DNA of 64,000 bases from NCBI RefSeq assembly GCF_001613145.1, contig NZ_BDBU01000025.1, positions 62,001 to 126,000 of the forward strand, in the 5' to 3' direction. The notes under the pieces were generated by a model, which was not told the DNA's origin, ran no database searches, and worked only from the letters and a program-made list of their open reading frames with translations. A program made the translations under genes and the position numbers. This document shows, in pieces, positions 53,701 through 62,092 of this stretch (positions are counted from its first letter, which is position 1; every line of letters begins with the position of its first letter). Origin of the DNA: Nocardia jejuensis NBRC 103114 (lineage in GTDB: Bacteria; Actinomycetota; Actinomycetes; Mycobacteriales; Mycobacteriaceae).

Positions 53701-54483
53701 ATGCGGGTAGCGGTTTTGGGCGGGACGGGGACGCTCGGATCACCGGTGGTGCGGGATCTGGCCGCACGCGGGCACGAGGTGCGGGTGCTGACGCGCACCG
53801 CACCGGCGAACCCGGTGCCCCGAACACGGCACCACGCCGTCGATCTGACCACGGGCGCGGGACTGGACGAGGCGCTGGCGGGCGTGGACACGGTGGTGGA
53901 TGCCGCCAATCACATCGGAGTCCGCAGCACGAAAGTACTGGTGGAGGGTGTTCGGTCGCTGCTGGCCGCCGAGGAGCGCGCGGGCGTGGGACACCACGTG
54001 GAGATCTCGATCGTCGGCTGCGACGAGGTGCCGTTCAGCTACTACCGCAGCAAGGTGGCCCAGGAGCAGGTGGTCACCGGCGGCCCGATTCCGTGGACTC
54101 TGTTGCGCGCCACCCAGTTCCACGAGCTGGTCGATCAACTCTTCACCGTCGCAGCGAAATTCGGTGTCGAGCCGCACGGTTCACTGCGTGTGCAGCCGGT
54201 CGATGTGGTGGCGGTCGCCGCCCGGCTGGCCGATGCGGCGGAGGCCGGTCCGGCCGGCCGGATCCGCGAGGTCGGTGGCCCCGCGGTCCAGACCCTGACC
54301 GAGCTTGCCGCGGCGCGGCGCGAGGTGCTCGGTACGAGGCGGCTGCCGTTCCCCGTGCCCCCACTCGGACGCATGGCCCGACGGGTGCGCGACGGTGCGC
54401 TCTGCCTCGGCAACGATGGCGAGGCACTGTCGTTCGACTACGCCGAGTGGTTGCGCCGACGGGGTGCGAAGCCGGGTTCCTGA
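53701..54483 (+). CDS. NmrA-like NAD(P)-binding SDR
   Basis: 260 aa. N-terminal MRVAVLGGTGTLGSPVV is the Rossmann GxxGxxG variant of atypical (NmrA/TMR-like) SDRs. No YxxxK pair: YYRSKVAQEQVV supplies a partial Tyr/Lys. C-terminal region fits a NAD(P)H-binding NmrA family member, either reductase or redox sensor. Starts at ATG 53701 with GGAAGG-like purines upstream. Function not determinable. Confidence 0.85.
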   Translation: MRVAVLGGTGTLGSPVVRDLAARGHEVRVLTRTAPANPVPRTRHHAVDLTTGAGLDEALAGVDTVVDAANHIGVRSTKVLVEGVRSLLAAEERAGVGHHVEISIVGCDEVPFSYYRSKVAQEQVVTGGPIPWTLLRATQFHELVDQLFTVAAKFGVEPHGSLRVQPVDVVAVAARLADAAEAGPAGRIREVGGPAVQTLTELAAARREVLGTRRLPFPVPPLGRMARRVRDGALCLGNDGEALSFDYAEWLRRRGAKPGS

Positions 54484-54519
54484 CCCGATTCCGTCGTCAC
54501 CGACCCGCGCGGAGGGTTC

Positions 54520-55296
54520 TCAGCGCGAGACGCGCACGACGGCGGGTTCGGCACAGAATCGCTCGGTGGCCTGATCGAGGCTCAATCCGGTGCGGCTCAA
54601 TCCGCCGGAATCCACGACGCTGCAACGGCTTCCGGCGACCTTGCCGTGCCCGTCGTCGAGCAGCCGGACCTCGGCGGTGACCACCGGCTCCAGCGTGTCC
54701 GAGACGAACTGCCAGAACTGGACATCCCAGACCGCGTATCCGTCACGCGCGGTGACGATGGTGTATCCGTCCGCCGAGGTGTCGATTCCGATCCCGGACA
54801 GTTCGCCCGCGCGCTGGAACTCTGTCGCGTCCCCGCTGGCGTGATGCACGGCGTAGCGGGTGTTCGCGGTGGCCAGATACACCGGGACGATCAGCTCGTC
54901 GCGGCCGTCGCCGTCGAGGTCGCGCAGTCGCGGTTCCCCAGGCGACCAGACGTGCTGCTCCTGGATGGTCTGCACGGTGGAGCCGGACGGGTCGAGCACG
55001 GTCACGGCGGTGACCGCGTGTTCGCCGCTGCCGCTGTGCCGCACCTCGAACGAGAGTCCCGCCGAATCACGCGAACGCAGCATGCAGTCGGGAGAGGTTG
55101 CCGCAGAAGCGATATCGCCGCACGGCGGTAGTTCCGATCGCGGCGTCTCGGAGGCGCTCGGCGGCATGGCCGTCCCGCTGCGGGTCGCGGCGGGCGGCAG
55201 CGTGATGCCCTGCGGTGCGCCCGGCGCCGGCTGCGCCGCCCCGTGCTGTGCGCAGCCGGCCAGCACGACGGCCGAGCACATCATCAGATAGCGCAT
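54520..55296 (-). CDS. lipoprotein with FG-GAP-like repeat
   Basis: 258 aa from the ATG at 55296, with GGAGGAG well placed upstream. Lipobox LAGC (residues 12-15). Pro/Ala/Ser-rich linker to about residue 60. The beta-rich domain contains RLRDLDGDGRDELIVPVY, an FG-GAP/VCBS calcium-binding loop motif, as in propeller or integrin-like repeats. Anchored outside the membrane. Function unknown. Confidence 0.78.
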   Translation of the reverse strand: MRYLMMCSAVVLAGCAQHGAAQPAPGAPQGITLPPAATRSGTAMPPSASETPRSELPPCGDIASAATSPDCMLRSRDSAGLSFEVRHSGSGEHAVTAVTVLDPSGSTVQTIQEQHVWSPGEPRLRDLDGDGRDELIVPVYLATANTRYAVHHASGDATEFQRAGELSGIGIDTSADGYTIVTARDGYAVWDVQFWQFVSDTLEPVVTAEVRLLDDGHGKVAGSRCSVVDSGGLSRTGLSLDQATERFCAEPAVVRVSR

Positions 55297-55432
55297 TGCG
55301 GAACTCCTCCCCATGAGGGCGAGAATAGCGGCGAATCGCCCCCGCACCGAACCAACGGGATCAATCGGGCCTCTCGGAGTTTCCGCCGTGACCGGGAGGT
55401 GAGGTGAGCACCAGCGCTTATCCGACATCAAG

Positions 55433-55462
55433 TGCACAATTGCGCACATATAGTCCTATAGT
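55433..55462 (+). promoter_or_regulatory. palindrome and -10 element before the MFS gene
   Basis: TGCACAATTGCGCA (55433-55446, 12 of 14 symmetric) precedes TATAGT (55457-55462), a good -10 seven bases before GTG 55470. The palindrome is a candidate ArsR operator; the ArsR gene is at the end of the same operon. Confidence 0.5.
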
Positions 55463-55469
55463 GGCGGGC

Positions 55470-56708
55470 GTGATCGATGTACTGCGGCACGGCCGATTCC
55501 GGAAGTTGTTCACCGCCCAGGTCGTCGCCCTCGTCGGCACGGGCCTGCTCACCGTCGCCCTCGGCCTGCTCGCCTACGACCTCGCGGGCGGCCGAGCGGG
55601 AATCGTGCTCGGCACCGCGCTGGCGATCAAGATGGTGGCGTATGTCGTTGTGGCGCCGATTGTTTCGGCACTCACCGAACGTCTCCCCCGGCGTGCCCTG
55701 CTGGTGTCCGCCGACGCCGTGCGCGCCGCCATCGCACTCATGCTCCCCTTCGTGACGCACACCTGGCAGGTCTACGTCCTGATCGCCCTGCTGCAATCCG
55801 CCTCCGCCACCTTCACCCCGGCTTTCCAGTCCCTGATCCCGTCGATCCTCGAGGACGAGCGGGACTACACCCGGGGTCTGTCGCTCTCGCGCCTGGCCTA
55901 CGACCTGGAGTCGCTGCTCAGCCCGATACTGGCCGCGGCGTTGCTCACCGTGATCGGCTACCACCTGCTGTTCATCGGCACCGCACTGGGTTTCGTGGCC
56001 TCGGCCGCCCTGGTGGTCACCACCCGGCTCCCCCGGCCCGCCGCACCCGAGCGCTCCGATCCACTGCCCCTGCGAATCACGCAGGGTGCGCGATTCATGC
56101 TCCGGCAGCCGGTACTGCGCGGCCTGCTGGCCATGAATCTGGCTGTGGCAGCGGCGACTTCGCTCGTGATTGTCAACACTGTCGTGTACGTGCGCGACGG
56201 ACTCGGCGGTCCGAACAGCGCGGTCGCACTCGCCCTGGGTTGCTACGGGTTCGGTTCCATGGCCGTGGCACTCGCGGCTCCGCGCCTGCTGGCCGTGGTC
56301 ACCGATCGCGAACTCATGCTCACCGGCTGCCGCATCCTGCCCGTCGGATTGCTGCTCGCGGCCGTGATCCCGCTGCTCGTCCCGGTCTCGGGCGGGTTGC
56401 TGCTGGCGCTGACCTGGGTGTTGCTCGGCGCGGGCACGTCGATGATCAACACCCCGTCGGCGCGACTACTGCGCGCACACTCCGATTCCGCCACCCGCAC
56501 AGCGGTCTTCACCGCACAGTTCTCGCTCTCGCACGCGTGCTTCCTGCTGACCTACCCCCTGGCCGGGGGCCTCGGCGCGCTGGCCGGCCTGCCGATCGCG
56601 GCGGCCACCCTCGCGGTCATCGCTACACTGGCTGCTACAACAGCCGTGCGCGTGTGGCCCGGGTCCGCACCGGCGGGCACCGAGGCGGTGGTCTCGGCGG
56701 GAAGGTGA
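55470..56708 (+). CDS. MFS transporter
   Basis: 412 aa from GTG 55470, chosen because TATAGT lies just upstream and the product then begins VIDVLRHGRFRKLFTAQ, typical of MFS exporters; GTG 55404 is the longer alternative. Eleven to twelve hydrophobic spans. The ArsR gene follows four bases after its stop, so the pair is an ArsR-controlled efflux operon, possibly for a metal or drug. Substrate unknown. Confidence 0.88.
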   Translation: MIDVLRHGRFRKLFTAQVVALVGTGLLTVALGLLAYDLAGGRAGIVLGTALAIKMVAYVVVAPIVSALTERLPRRALLVSADAVRAAIALMLPFVTHTWQVYVLIALLQSASATFTPAFQSLIPSILEDERDYTRGLSLSRLAYDLESLLSPILAAALLTVIGYHLLFIGTALGFVASAALVVTTRLPRPAAPERSDPLPLRITQGARFMLRQPVLRGLLAMNLAVAAATSLVIVNTVVYVRDGLGGPNSAVALALGCYGFGSMAVALAAPRLLAVVTDRELMLTGCRILPVGLLLAAVIPLLVPVSGGLLLALTWVLLGAGTSMINTPSARLLRAHSDSATRTAVFTAQFSLSHACFLLTYPLAGGLGALAGLPIAAATLAVIATLAATTAVRVWPGSAPAGTEAVVSAGR

Positions 56709-56711
56709 GTC

Positions 56712-57080
56712 ATGGCGAGCAAGAGCAATGCGAAGGCGTTGCGCACGCCCAGCCTGACGCACCCCACCACACCGGATCAGTCCCGCCTGGACGCGGCCAC
56801 CGAAACCTTCCGCATGCTCTCGGATCCGACACGGCTGCACATTCTCTGGATCCTCACCGAGAACGAAGCCGATGTCACCGCGCTGACCGAAGCCTGCGGC
56901 GCATCGCGGACCGCGGTCAGTCAGCATCTGGCCAAGTTGCGCTTCACCGGTCTGGTGGACACCCGCCGTGACGGACGGCGAATCATCTACCGCATTCGCG
57001 ACGGTCACCTCGCCCGCCTGGTTCGCGAGGGCCTCAATCACGCCGATCACCTGGTGACGGGCGAGCCCGCGCACGAGTGA
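56712..57080 (+). CDS. ArsR family transcriptional regulator
   Basis: 122 aa. Winged helix-turn-helix (ATETFRMLSDPTRLHILWILTENEADVTALTEACGASRTAVSQHLAKLRFTGLVDTRRDGRRIIYRI). The recognition helix lacks the ELCVCDL cysteines of arsenic sensors, so the ligand is probably not arsenite; one Cys (EACGAS) and several His remain. It follows the MFS gene by four bases and likely represses the operon through the upstream palindrome. Confidence 0.92.
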   Translation: MASKSNAKALRTPSLTHPTTPDQSRLDAATETFRMLSDPTRLHILWILTENEADVTALTEACGASRTAVSQHLAKLRFTGLVDTRRDGRRIIYRIRDGHLARLVREGLNHADHLVTGEPAHE

Positions 57081-57123
57081 CCCGCGTTCGAGGTTCGGGC
57101 TCCTGGTCAGTGGGACGAGCTCT

Positions 57124-57194
57124 CGCGACCTCCCGCATGTCGTTCGACACTATGCCTAATCGAAATAGTGTCAGACGAAGGTGGAGAGGTCGCG
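57124..57194 (+). promoter_or_regulatory. nested inverted repeats in the monooxygenase leader
   Basis: Inner arms GACACTAT (57146-57153) and ATAGTGTC (57165-57172) are perfect over 8 bp, a typical operator size. Outer arms CGCGACCTC (57124-57132) and GAGGTCGCG (57186-57194) are perfect over 9 bp, and the right arm overlaps the ribosome-binding site GGAGAGG. Confidence 0.55.
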
Positions 57195-57195
57195 C

Positions 57196-58806
57196 ATGCA
57201 TCCCAGCGCCGAACAGGGCAGTCCATACGATGTGATCATCATCGGCGCCGGGTTCGCCGGGCTCTACGGCGTGCATCAGGCCGCGCGCGCCGGTCTGAAC
57301 GTGCTGGGCCTGGAGGCCGGTGCGGATGTCGGCGGCACCTGGTTCTGGAATCGGTATCCGGGCGCGCGCTGCGATGTGGAGAGCGTCGACTACTCCTATT
57401 CCTTCGACGAGGACCTGCAGCAGAGCTGGACCTGGACCGAGCGTTTCGCGGCACAGCCGGAGATCCTCGCGTACCTGAACCATGTGGCCGACCGCTTCTC
57501 CCTGCGCGAGCGCTACCGATTCGAGCAGCGGGTCGGCGCGGCCCGATTCGACGACGCGAGCTGCCTCTGGACGCTGCGCACCGAGACCGGCGCGGAATAT
57601 CGCTCCCGCTTCGTGGTTTTCGCCACCGGCTGCCTGTCCGCGCCGATCAAGCCGAACATCCCCGGTGTGGAAACCTTTGCGGGCGAGGAGATCTTCACCG
57701 CGCAGTGGCCCGAGGAGGGCGCCTGCCTCGAAGGCAAGCGGGTGGGCGTGATCGGCACCGGCTCCTCCGGGATCCAGGTCTCCCCCATCATCGCGCGACA
57801 GGCCGAGGCGCTCACCGTGTTTCAGCGCTCGCCCAACTTCAGCGTCCCCATCCCGAACCGGCCGTGGACCGAGCAGGAGCAGACCCAGATCCGCGCCACC
57901 TACCGGCAGCGTCGCGAAAAGTCCTACTACGCACCGGCGGCCACCCCGCACGCGAGCATCCAGACCAAGGCCCTTGACCTGACCGCGCAGGAGCGCGAGG
58001 AGGCCATGCAGGACCGCTGGAGTCAGGGCGGCGTGCTGTTCAACAAGGTGTTCCCCGACCAGAACAGCGACCTGACCGCCAACGAACTGGTGCGTGATTT
58101 CGCGGTCGCGAAGATTCGCGCGAAGGTCGAGAACCAGTCCGTCGCAGACGATCTCATCCCCACCGATCACCCGATCGGCACCAAGCGAATCTGCACCGAC
58201 TCCGGCTACTACGAGATGTTCAACCGCCCGAACGTCGCACTGGTGAACCTGCGCCGCGAACCGATCCTGGAGATCACGCCGACCGGCGCGCGCACCGGCG
58301 AGCGGTTCATCGAGCTCGACACCCTGGTCTACGCAACCGGTTTCGACGCCATGACCGGCTCACTGCTGCGCATCGACATCCGCGGGTCCAACGATGCCCG
58401 GCTGGGCGAGGTGTGGGCCGACGGCCCGGTCACCTACCTGGGCTTCGGCATTCCCGGATTCCCGAACATGTTCAGCATCAACAGCGTCGGCACGCCGTCG
58501 GTGATGGCGAACATGGCGCTGCACTCGGAGCAGCAGCTCGACTGGGTGCTCGCGCTGATCGCACACAGCCGCGCGGGGAACATCGCGCGCGTCGAGGCGC
58601 GGGAAGAGGCCGCGGTCAAGTGGACCGATCATCTGATGGAGGTCGCCGAGGGCACGCTGTTCGTGAAGGCGAACTCCTGGTACATGGGCGCGAACGTCGA
58701 GGGCAAGAAGCGGGTGTTCATGCCGTACATCGGCGGTTTCGGCAATTACCGCCGGTTCTGCGACGAGGAACGCGACAACGGGTATCCGAGCTTCGAACTC
58801 GGCTGA
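57196..58806 (+). CDS. flavin-containing monooxygenase (BVMO-like)
   Basis: 536 aa from ATG 57196, with GGAGAGG at 57183-57189. FAD motif GAGFAGLYG near residue 18, NADP motif GTGSSGIQ near 190. GTWFWNRYPGARCDVES is the BVMO N-terminal signature. The BVMO fingerprint FxGxxxHxxxWP reads FAGEEIFTAQWP: the His is Phe. It probably oxygenates a ketone or related compound with NADPH; the substitution may change uncoupling or substrate. Promoter region has operator-like repeats. Confidence 0.9.
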   Translation: MHPSAEQGSPYDVIIIGAGFAGLYGVHQAARAGLNVLGLEAGADVGGTWFWNRYPGARCDVESVDYSYSFDEDLQQSWTWTERFAAQPEILAYLNHVADRFSLRERYRFEQRVGAARFDDASCLWTLRTETGAEYRSRFVVFATGCLSAPIKPNIPGVETFAGEEIFTAQWPEEGACLEGKRVGVIGTGSSGIQVSPIIARQAEALTVFQRSPNFSVPIPNRPWTEQEQTQIRATYRQRREKSYYAPAATPHASIQTKALDLTAQEREEAMQDRWSQGGVLFNKVFPDQNSDLTANELVRDFAVAKIRAKVENQSVADDLIPTDHPIGTKRICTDSGYYEMFNRPNVALVNLRREPILEITPTGARTGERFIELDTLVYATGFDAMTGSLLRIDIRGSNDARLGEVWADGPVTYLGFGIPGFPNMFSINSVGTPSVMANMALHSEQQLDWVLALIAHSRAGNIARVEAREEAAVKWTDHLMEVAEGTLFVKANSWYMGANVEGKKRVFMPYIGGFGNYRRFCDEERDNGYPSFELG

Positions 58807-58829
58807 GCCCGCTCCCGCCGTGAACCAGG

Positions 58830-58859
58830 CGAGCCCGCTCCCGATCGGGAGCGGGCTCG
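58830..58859. terminator. 30-base perfect palindrome, bidirectional terminator
   Basis: CGAGCCCGCTCCCGA and its exact reverse complement, adjacent, between the convergent monooxygenase (ends 58806) and the small ORF (ends 58881). Confidence 0.8.
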
Positions 58860-58880
58860 TCCGGCATCACAGGTTCTGCG

Positions 58881-58979
58881 TCACAGGATGCAGGCGCTGC
58901 TGCCCAGCTGGCAGATCAACTGCGACAGCCATTGCAGCGGGGTGGTCGGGATGCTGACGGGGGTGATCACGGGGGTCAT
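58881..58979 (-). CDS. 32-aa peptide next to the mycolyltransferase
   Basis: ATG at 58979 with CAGGAG five bases upstream, stop at 58881. The product has a Thr/Pro/Val N-terminus (MTPVITPVSIPTTPLQ), then WLSQLICQLGSSACIL with two Cys seven residues apart. No signal peptide. It lies 145 bases downstream of the mycolyltransferase gene on the same strand and just before a terminator. Too short for domain assignment. RBS quality suggests translation. Confidence 0.55.
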   Translation of the reverse strand: MTPVITPVSIPTTPLQWLSQLICQLGSSACIL

Positions 58980-59124
58980 CGGTACTCCTGTTTCTCGGTG
59001 TTCTGCCCACGATCATCGCCACACCGTGCTCGTGAGGATCGGCGGGCACGATTCTCGCGGACATCCGGCACACCCGAGGGGTTTCGGACCGGTTGGTTCC
59101 AGGTGGGTGTTCCGGACGGAGTCG

Positions 59125-60162
59125 TCAGGCGGGCAGGCCCAGACCGGCCGCCAGGACCGGCCAGGACTGCTTCAGATCGTCCTCCCAGTAACCCCAGGAA
59201 TGGGTTCCGGTGGGCTGGAAGCTGAAGGTGGCCGGAATGCCGAGCCGGCCGAGCTCGCCCTGCAGATTGTGGGTGCAGTAGTTGGTCGCGGCCTCGAGCG
59301 CACCGCCGACGGTGACCTGATTGGCCAGTCCGCCCACACCGGGCAGCGCGTGCTCACCGTCGAGGGTGTCCCACTGGCCGGGCAGCCCGGATCCGCTGGA
59401 GATGAACAGGTTGAGCCCGCGCAGTTGGTCGGCGTGCACGTAGGGGTCGTTCTCGGCCCACATGGGATCGCCCTGGGGACCGTACATGTTCTCGGTCTTG
59501 CCGCCGCCGGCGCTGACCACCAGGTTGACCGCGTTGTATCCGACCGGATCGCTGATCTGCGCGCAGCCGCTGTAGGCGGCCACCGACCGGTACAGGCCCG
59601 GTGCGGCGATGGGCAGCTGCAGCACGGAGGTGCCCGCCATGGAGAGTCCGGCGATCGCGTTGCGGCCGTCGGTGTTCAGCGCGCGATCGATCAGCGGAGG
59701 AAGTTCCTCGGTGAGGAAGGTCTTCCACTTGTTCACGCCCAGAACCGGATCCGGCTCACGCCAGTCGGTGTAGTAGCTGAACCCGCCGCCGACCGGCTGC
59801 ACCACGTTGACGTTCTTGTCCGCGAGGAAGCCCAGTGCGTCGGTCTGCTTCTGCCAGGTCGCCGAATCCGTGCCGCCGCCCGCGCCGTTGAGCAGGTAGA
59901 GCACTGGCGTCGGCTGCGAGGTGTCGACCGCGCGCTGCACGTCGACCTCGATGTTCTTGCCCATGGCGGCCGAGTAGACCTGCAACTTCACCGTGCGTGC
60001 GTCCACGGCCTCGCTGGAGGCGATCCGGGAACCGTCCGCGGAGGTTCCGGCCGGAGCTGGCGCGGGGCCCGATACGGCGTGGGCGGTGCCCGCGGCAATC
60101 GGTAGCAGAACAGTTGCGGACAGCGCCATCACGGCGGCGCCCCAGGTCTTCGTCGAACGCAC
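59125..60162 (-). CDS. antigen-85-like mycolyltransferase
   Basis: 345 aa, GTG start with AAGGAG upstream. Signal peptide (residues 1-29, ending TAHA). Alpha/beta hydrolase with GLSMAG nucleophile elbow, and His in GTHSWGYWEDDL near the C-terminus, as in Fbp/Cmt mycolyltransferases. These move mycolic acids from trehalose monomycolate onto trehalose or arabinogalactan at the cell surface. Lacks a C-terminal LGFP extension. Consistent with a mycolata host. Confidence 0.92.
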   Translation of the reverse strand: MRSTKTWGAAVMALSATVLLPIAAGTAHAVSGPAPAPAGTSADGSRIASSEAVDARTVKLQVYSAAMGKNIEVDVQRAVDTSQPTPVLYLLNGAGGGTDSATWQKQTDALGFLADKNVNVVQPVGGGFSYYTDWREPDPVLGVNKWKTFLTEELPPLIDRALNTDGRNAIAGLSMAGTSVLQLPIAAPGLYRSVAAYSGCAQISDPVGYNAVNLVVSAGGGKTENMYGPQGDPMWAENDPYVHADQLRGLNLFISSGSGLPGQWDTLDGEHALPGVGGLANQVTVGGALEAATNYCTHNLQGELGRLGIPATFSFQPTGTHSWGYWEDDLKQSWPVLAAGLGLPA

Positions 60163-60512
60163 GCCGGGTTCTCCTTCGGCAGGTTGAATTATTCGCCACT
60201 AGTCAGTCGCTAAACCTGCCCGATCCCACTGAGTGTTAGCTGGCTCGAAGCTGAGTAACCACTGAGAGCACCGGCCCCGACCTGGTGAGAGCCCCGGCTC
60301 CGGCCACCGTGACCTCGATCACCACATCCGCCCGAACGTCCCACACGAGCGCGGTCCGCGGGCTTGCTGACCACCTCCCCGAGCCCGCCGACAGCACCTG
60401 CCCGCGGGCTGTCGGTCAGCTGTCGGTGCGCTGTCAGCGCACATCGGCACAGTGATGTTCATCGAAAGCACCGGCCGCACGGGCCGGGCACGACTAGGCG
60501 AAAGGTAGTGCG
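60163..60512. other. 350-base divergent intergenic region without a supported gene
   Basis: No frame or strong repeat is convincing. It should hold the promoters of the divergent mycolyltransferase and serine hydrolase genes. Confidence 0.5.
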
Positions 60513-61895
60513 ATGTCGGATATCACGCGCTCCGAGAACACTCTGTCGACGTTCATCGAAGCCGCCGCCACCGACTTCGGAATCCCCGGGGTCGCGGTCG
60601 GAATCTTCGTGAACGGCCGGGAGATCTTCGCAAGCCACGGCGTCACCAGCATCGAGAATCCGCTGCCGGTCGATGAGAACACGCTCTTCGCAATCGGCTC
60701 GATCAGCAAGCCCACCACGGCGACCGCGCTGATGCGGCTGGTCGCCGAGGGCGCGATCGACATCGAGGCCCCGGTCCGGCGCTATGTGCCGGAGTTGAAC
60801 CTGCCCGAGGAGCGCGCCGCCGCCGAGATCACCGTGAAGCAGCTGCTCAACCACACGGCCGGGTTGGACTGGAACCTCATCAACAACACGGGCGAGGGGG
60901 ATGACGCGCTGGCCGAGTTCGTGGCGAGTCTGGCCGAGATCCCGCTGATCGGCGAGCCCGGCGGGCGATCCTCCTACAGTCAGGCGGGCTTCAATCTGCT
61001 CGGCCGGGTGATCGAGAACGTCACCGGGCTCGGTTTCGAGGAGGCCGTCGCCACCCTGGTGCTCGAACCGATCGGACTGCCGAGCACCTTCTACTTCCGC
61101 GACGACATCATGACTCGGCGATTCGCCGCCGGGCACGAGCGCGAGGAGACCGGCGAACTGTCGGTGTCACGAATCTGGAAGGGTACCCGCGCGAACAACC
61201 CCGGCGGCGGGCTCGCCTCGACGGTGACGGACCAATTGCGTTTCGCCCGTTACCATCTCGGCGACGGACGGACCGCGAACGGCGTGCCTCTGCTGCCCGC
61301 CGAGACCCTGCTGTCGATGCGGGAGCCGACCGTCGAACTGCGCGCCAGCCTGCTCGGGGACGCCCACGGCCTGTGCTGGTTCCTGCGGGACATCGACGGG
61401 GTGCGGACCTTCGGCCACGGCGGCTCGGGCTTCGGCCAGTTCGGCGAGATGCTCGTTGTGCCGGAACATGATTGCGCGATCGTCGTGTTGTCCAATGCCA
61501 GTCCCGACAGCATCCTGTGCAACCAGGTCATCGTGCGCTGGGTGCTGGAGAACTACCTCGGCGTGCTCGACAAGGATCCACAACCACTGCCCTACAACGA
61601 TTCCCAGGTCCGCGAGATCCTCGGCGACTACGCGAACGAGGCCATGACCATGACCGTCACCACCGACGGCGCGACCCTGCACCTGGAATGCCTGATCAAG
61701 CCCGAGATCCGCGAGGCCGCGGGGGCGGAGATGCCCCAGGATCACCCGCCTTTCGAGTTCGGCCTGCTCCCCGGCGACGAATACATCATCACCAAGGGCT
61801 CTTTCCAGGGTCAGCGCGGCTTCTTCAGCCGTGACGAGTCCGGGACCATCACCGGGGCAGACCTCGGCGGCCGACTGTTCCCCCGCGTCTCCTGA
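60513..61895 (+). CDS. serine hydrolase, beta-lactamase family
   Basis: 460 aa, ATG start, GAAAGG upstream. Nucleophile motif SISK (AIGSISKPTTATAL, about residue 63), Tyr in YSQAGFN (YxN), and HGGSGFGQFGEM near residue 315 as the third box. The extra C-terminal part (380-460) is a DUF3471-like beta domain common in Pab87-type or EstB-like hydrolases. No signal peptide. Peptidase or esterase, substrate unknown. Confidence 0.9.
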   Translation: MSDITRSENTLSTFIEAAATDFGIPGVAVGIFVNGREIFASHGVTSIENPLPVDENTLFAIGSISKPTTATALMRLVAEGAIDIEAPVRRYVPELNLPEERAAAEITVKQLLNHTAGLDWNLINNTGEGDDALAEFVASLAEIPLIGEPGGRSSYSQAGFNLLGRVIENVTGLGFEEAVATLVLEPIGLPSTFYFRDDIMTRRFAAGHEREETGELSVSRIWKGTRANNPGGGLASTVTDQLRFARYHLGDGRTANGVPLLPAETLLSMREPTVELRASLLGDAHGLCWFLRDIDGVRTFGHGGSGFGQFGEMLVVPEHDCAIVVLSNASPDSILCNQVIVRWVLENYLGVLDKDPQPLPYNDSQVREILGDYANEAMTMTVTTDGATLHLECLIKPEIREAAGAEMPQDHPPFEFGLLPGDEYIITKGSFQGQRGFFSRDESGTITGADLGGRLFPRVS

Positions 61896-62092
61896 CAGTT
61901 CCCGGCTGGACAGGTCGGCTCGGACCGGCGTCCGGCGGAGGTTGCCGCGAGCAGCGCCGATCAGTCCGACGAACCCGGCCGCCGGAGACATCGCCGAACT
62001 CCGCCGCTCGGCGGGTGACACGGGGCCGGGAGCGCCCCGCATGGTTGTGGGAGTGCCCACGGCCGGGTGGGTCCGGGTCGCGGACACGGAAC

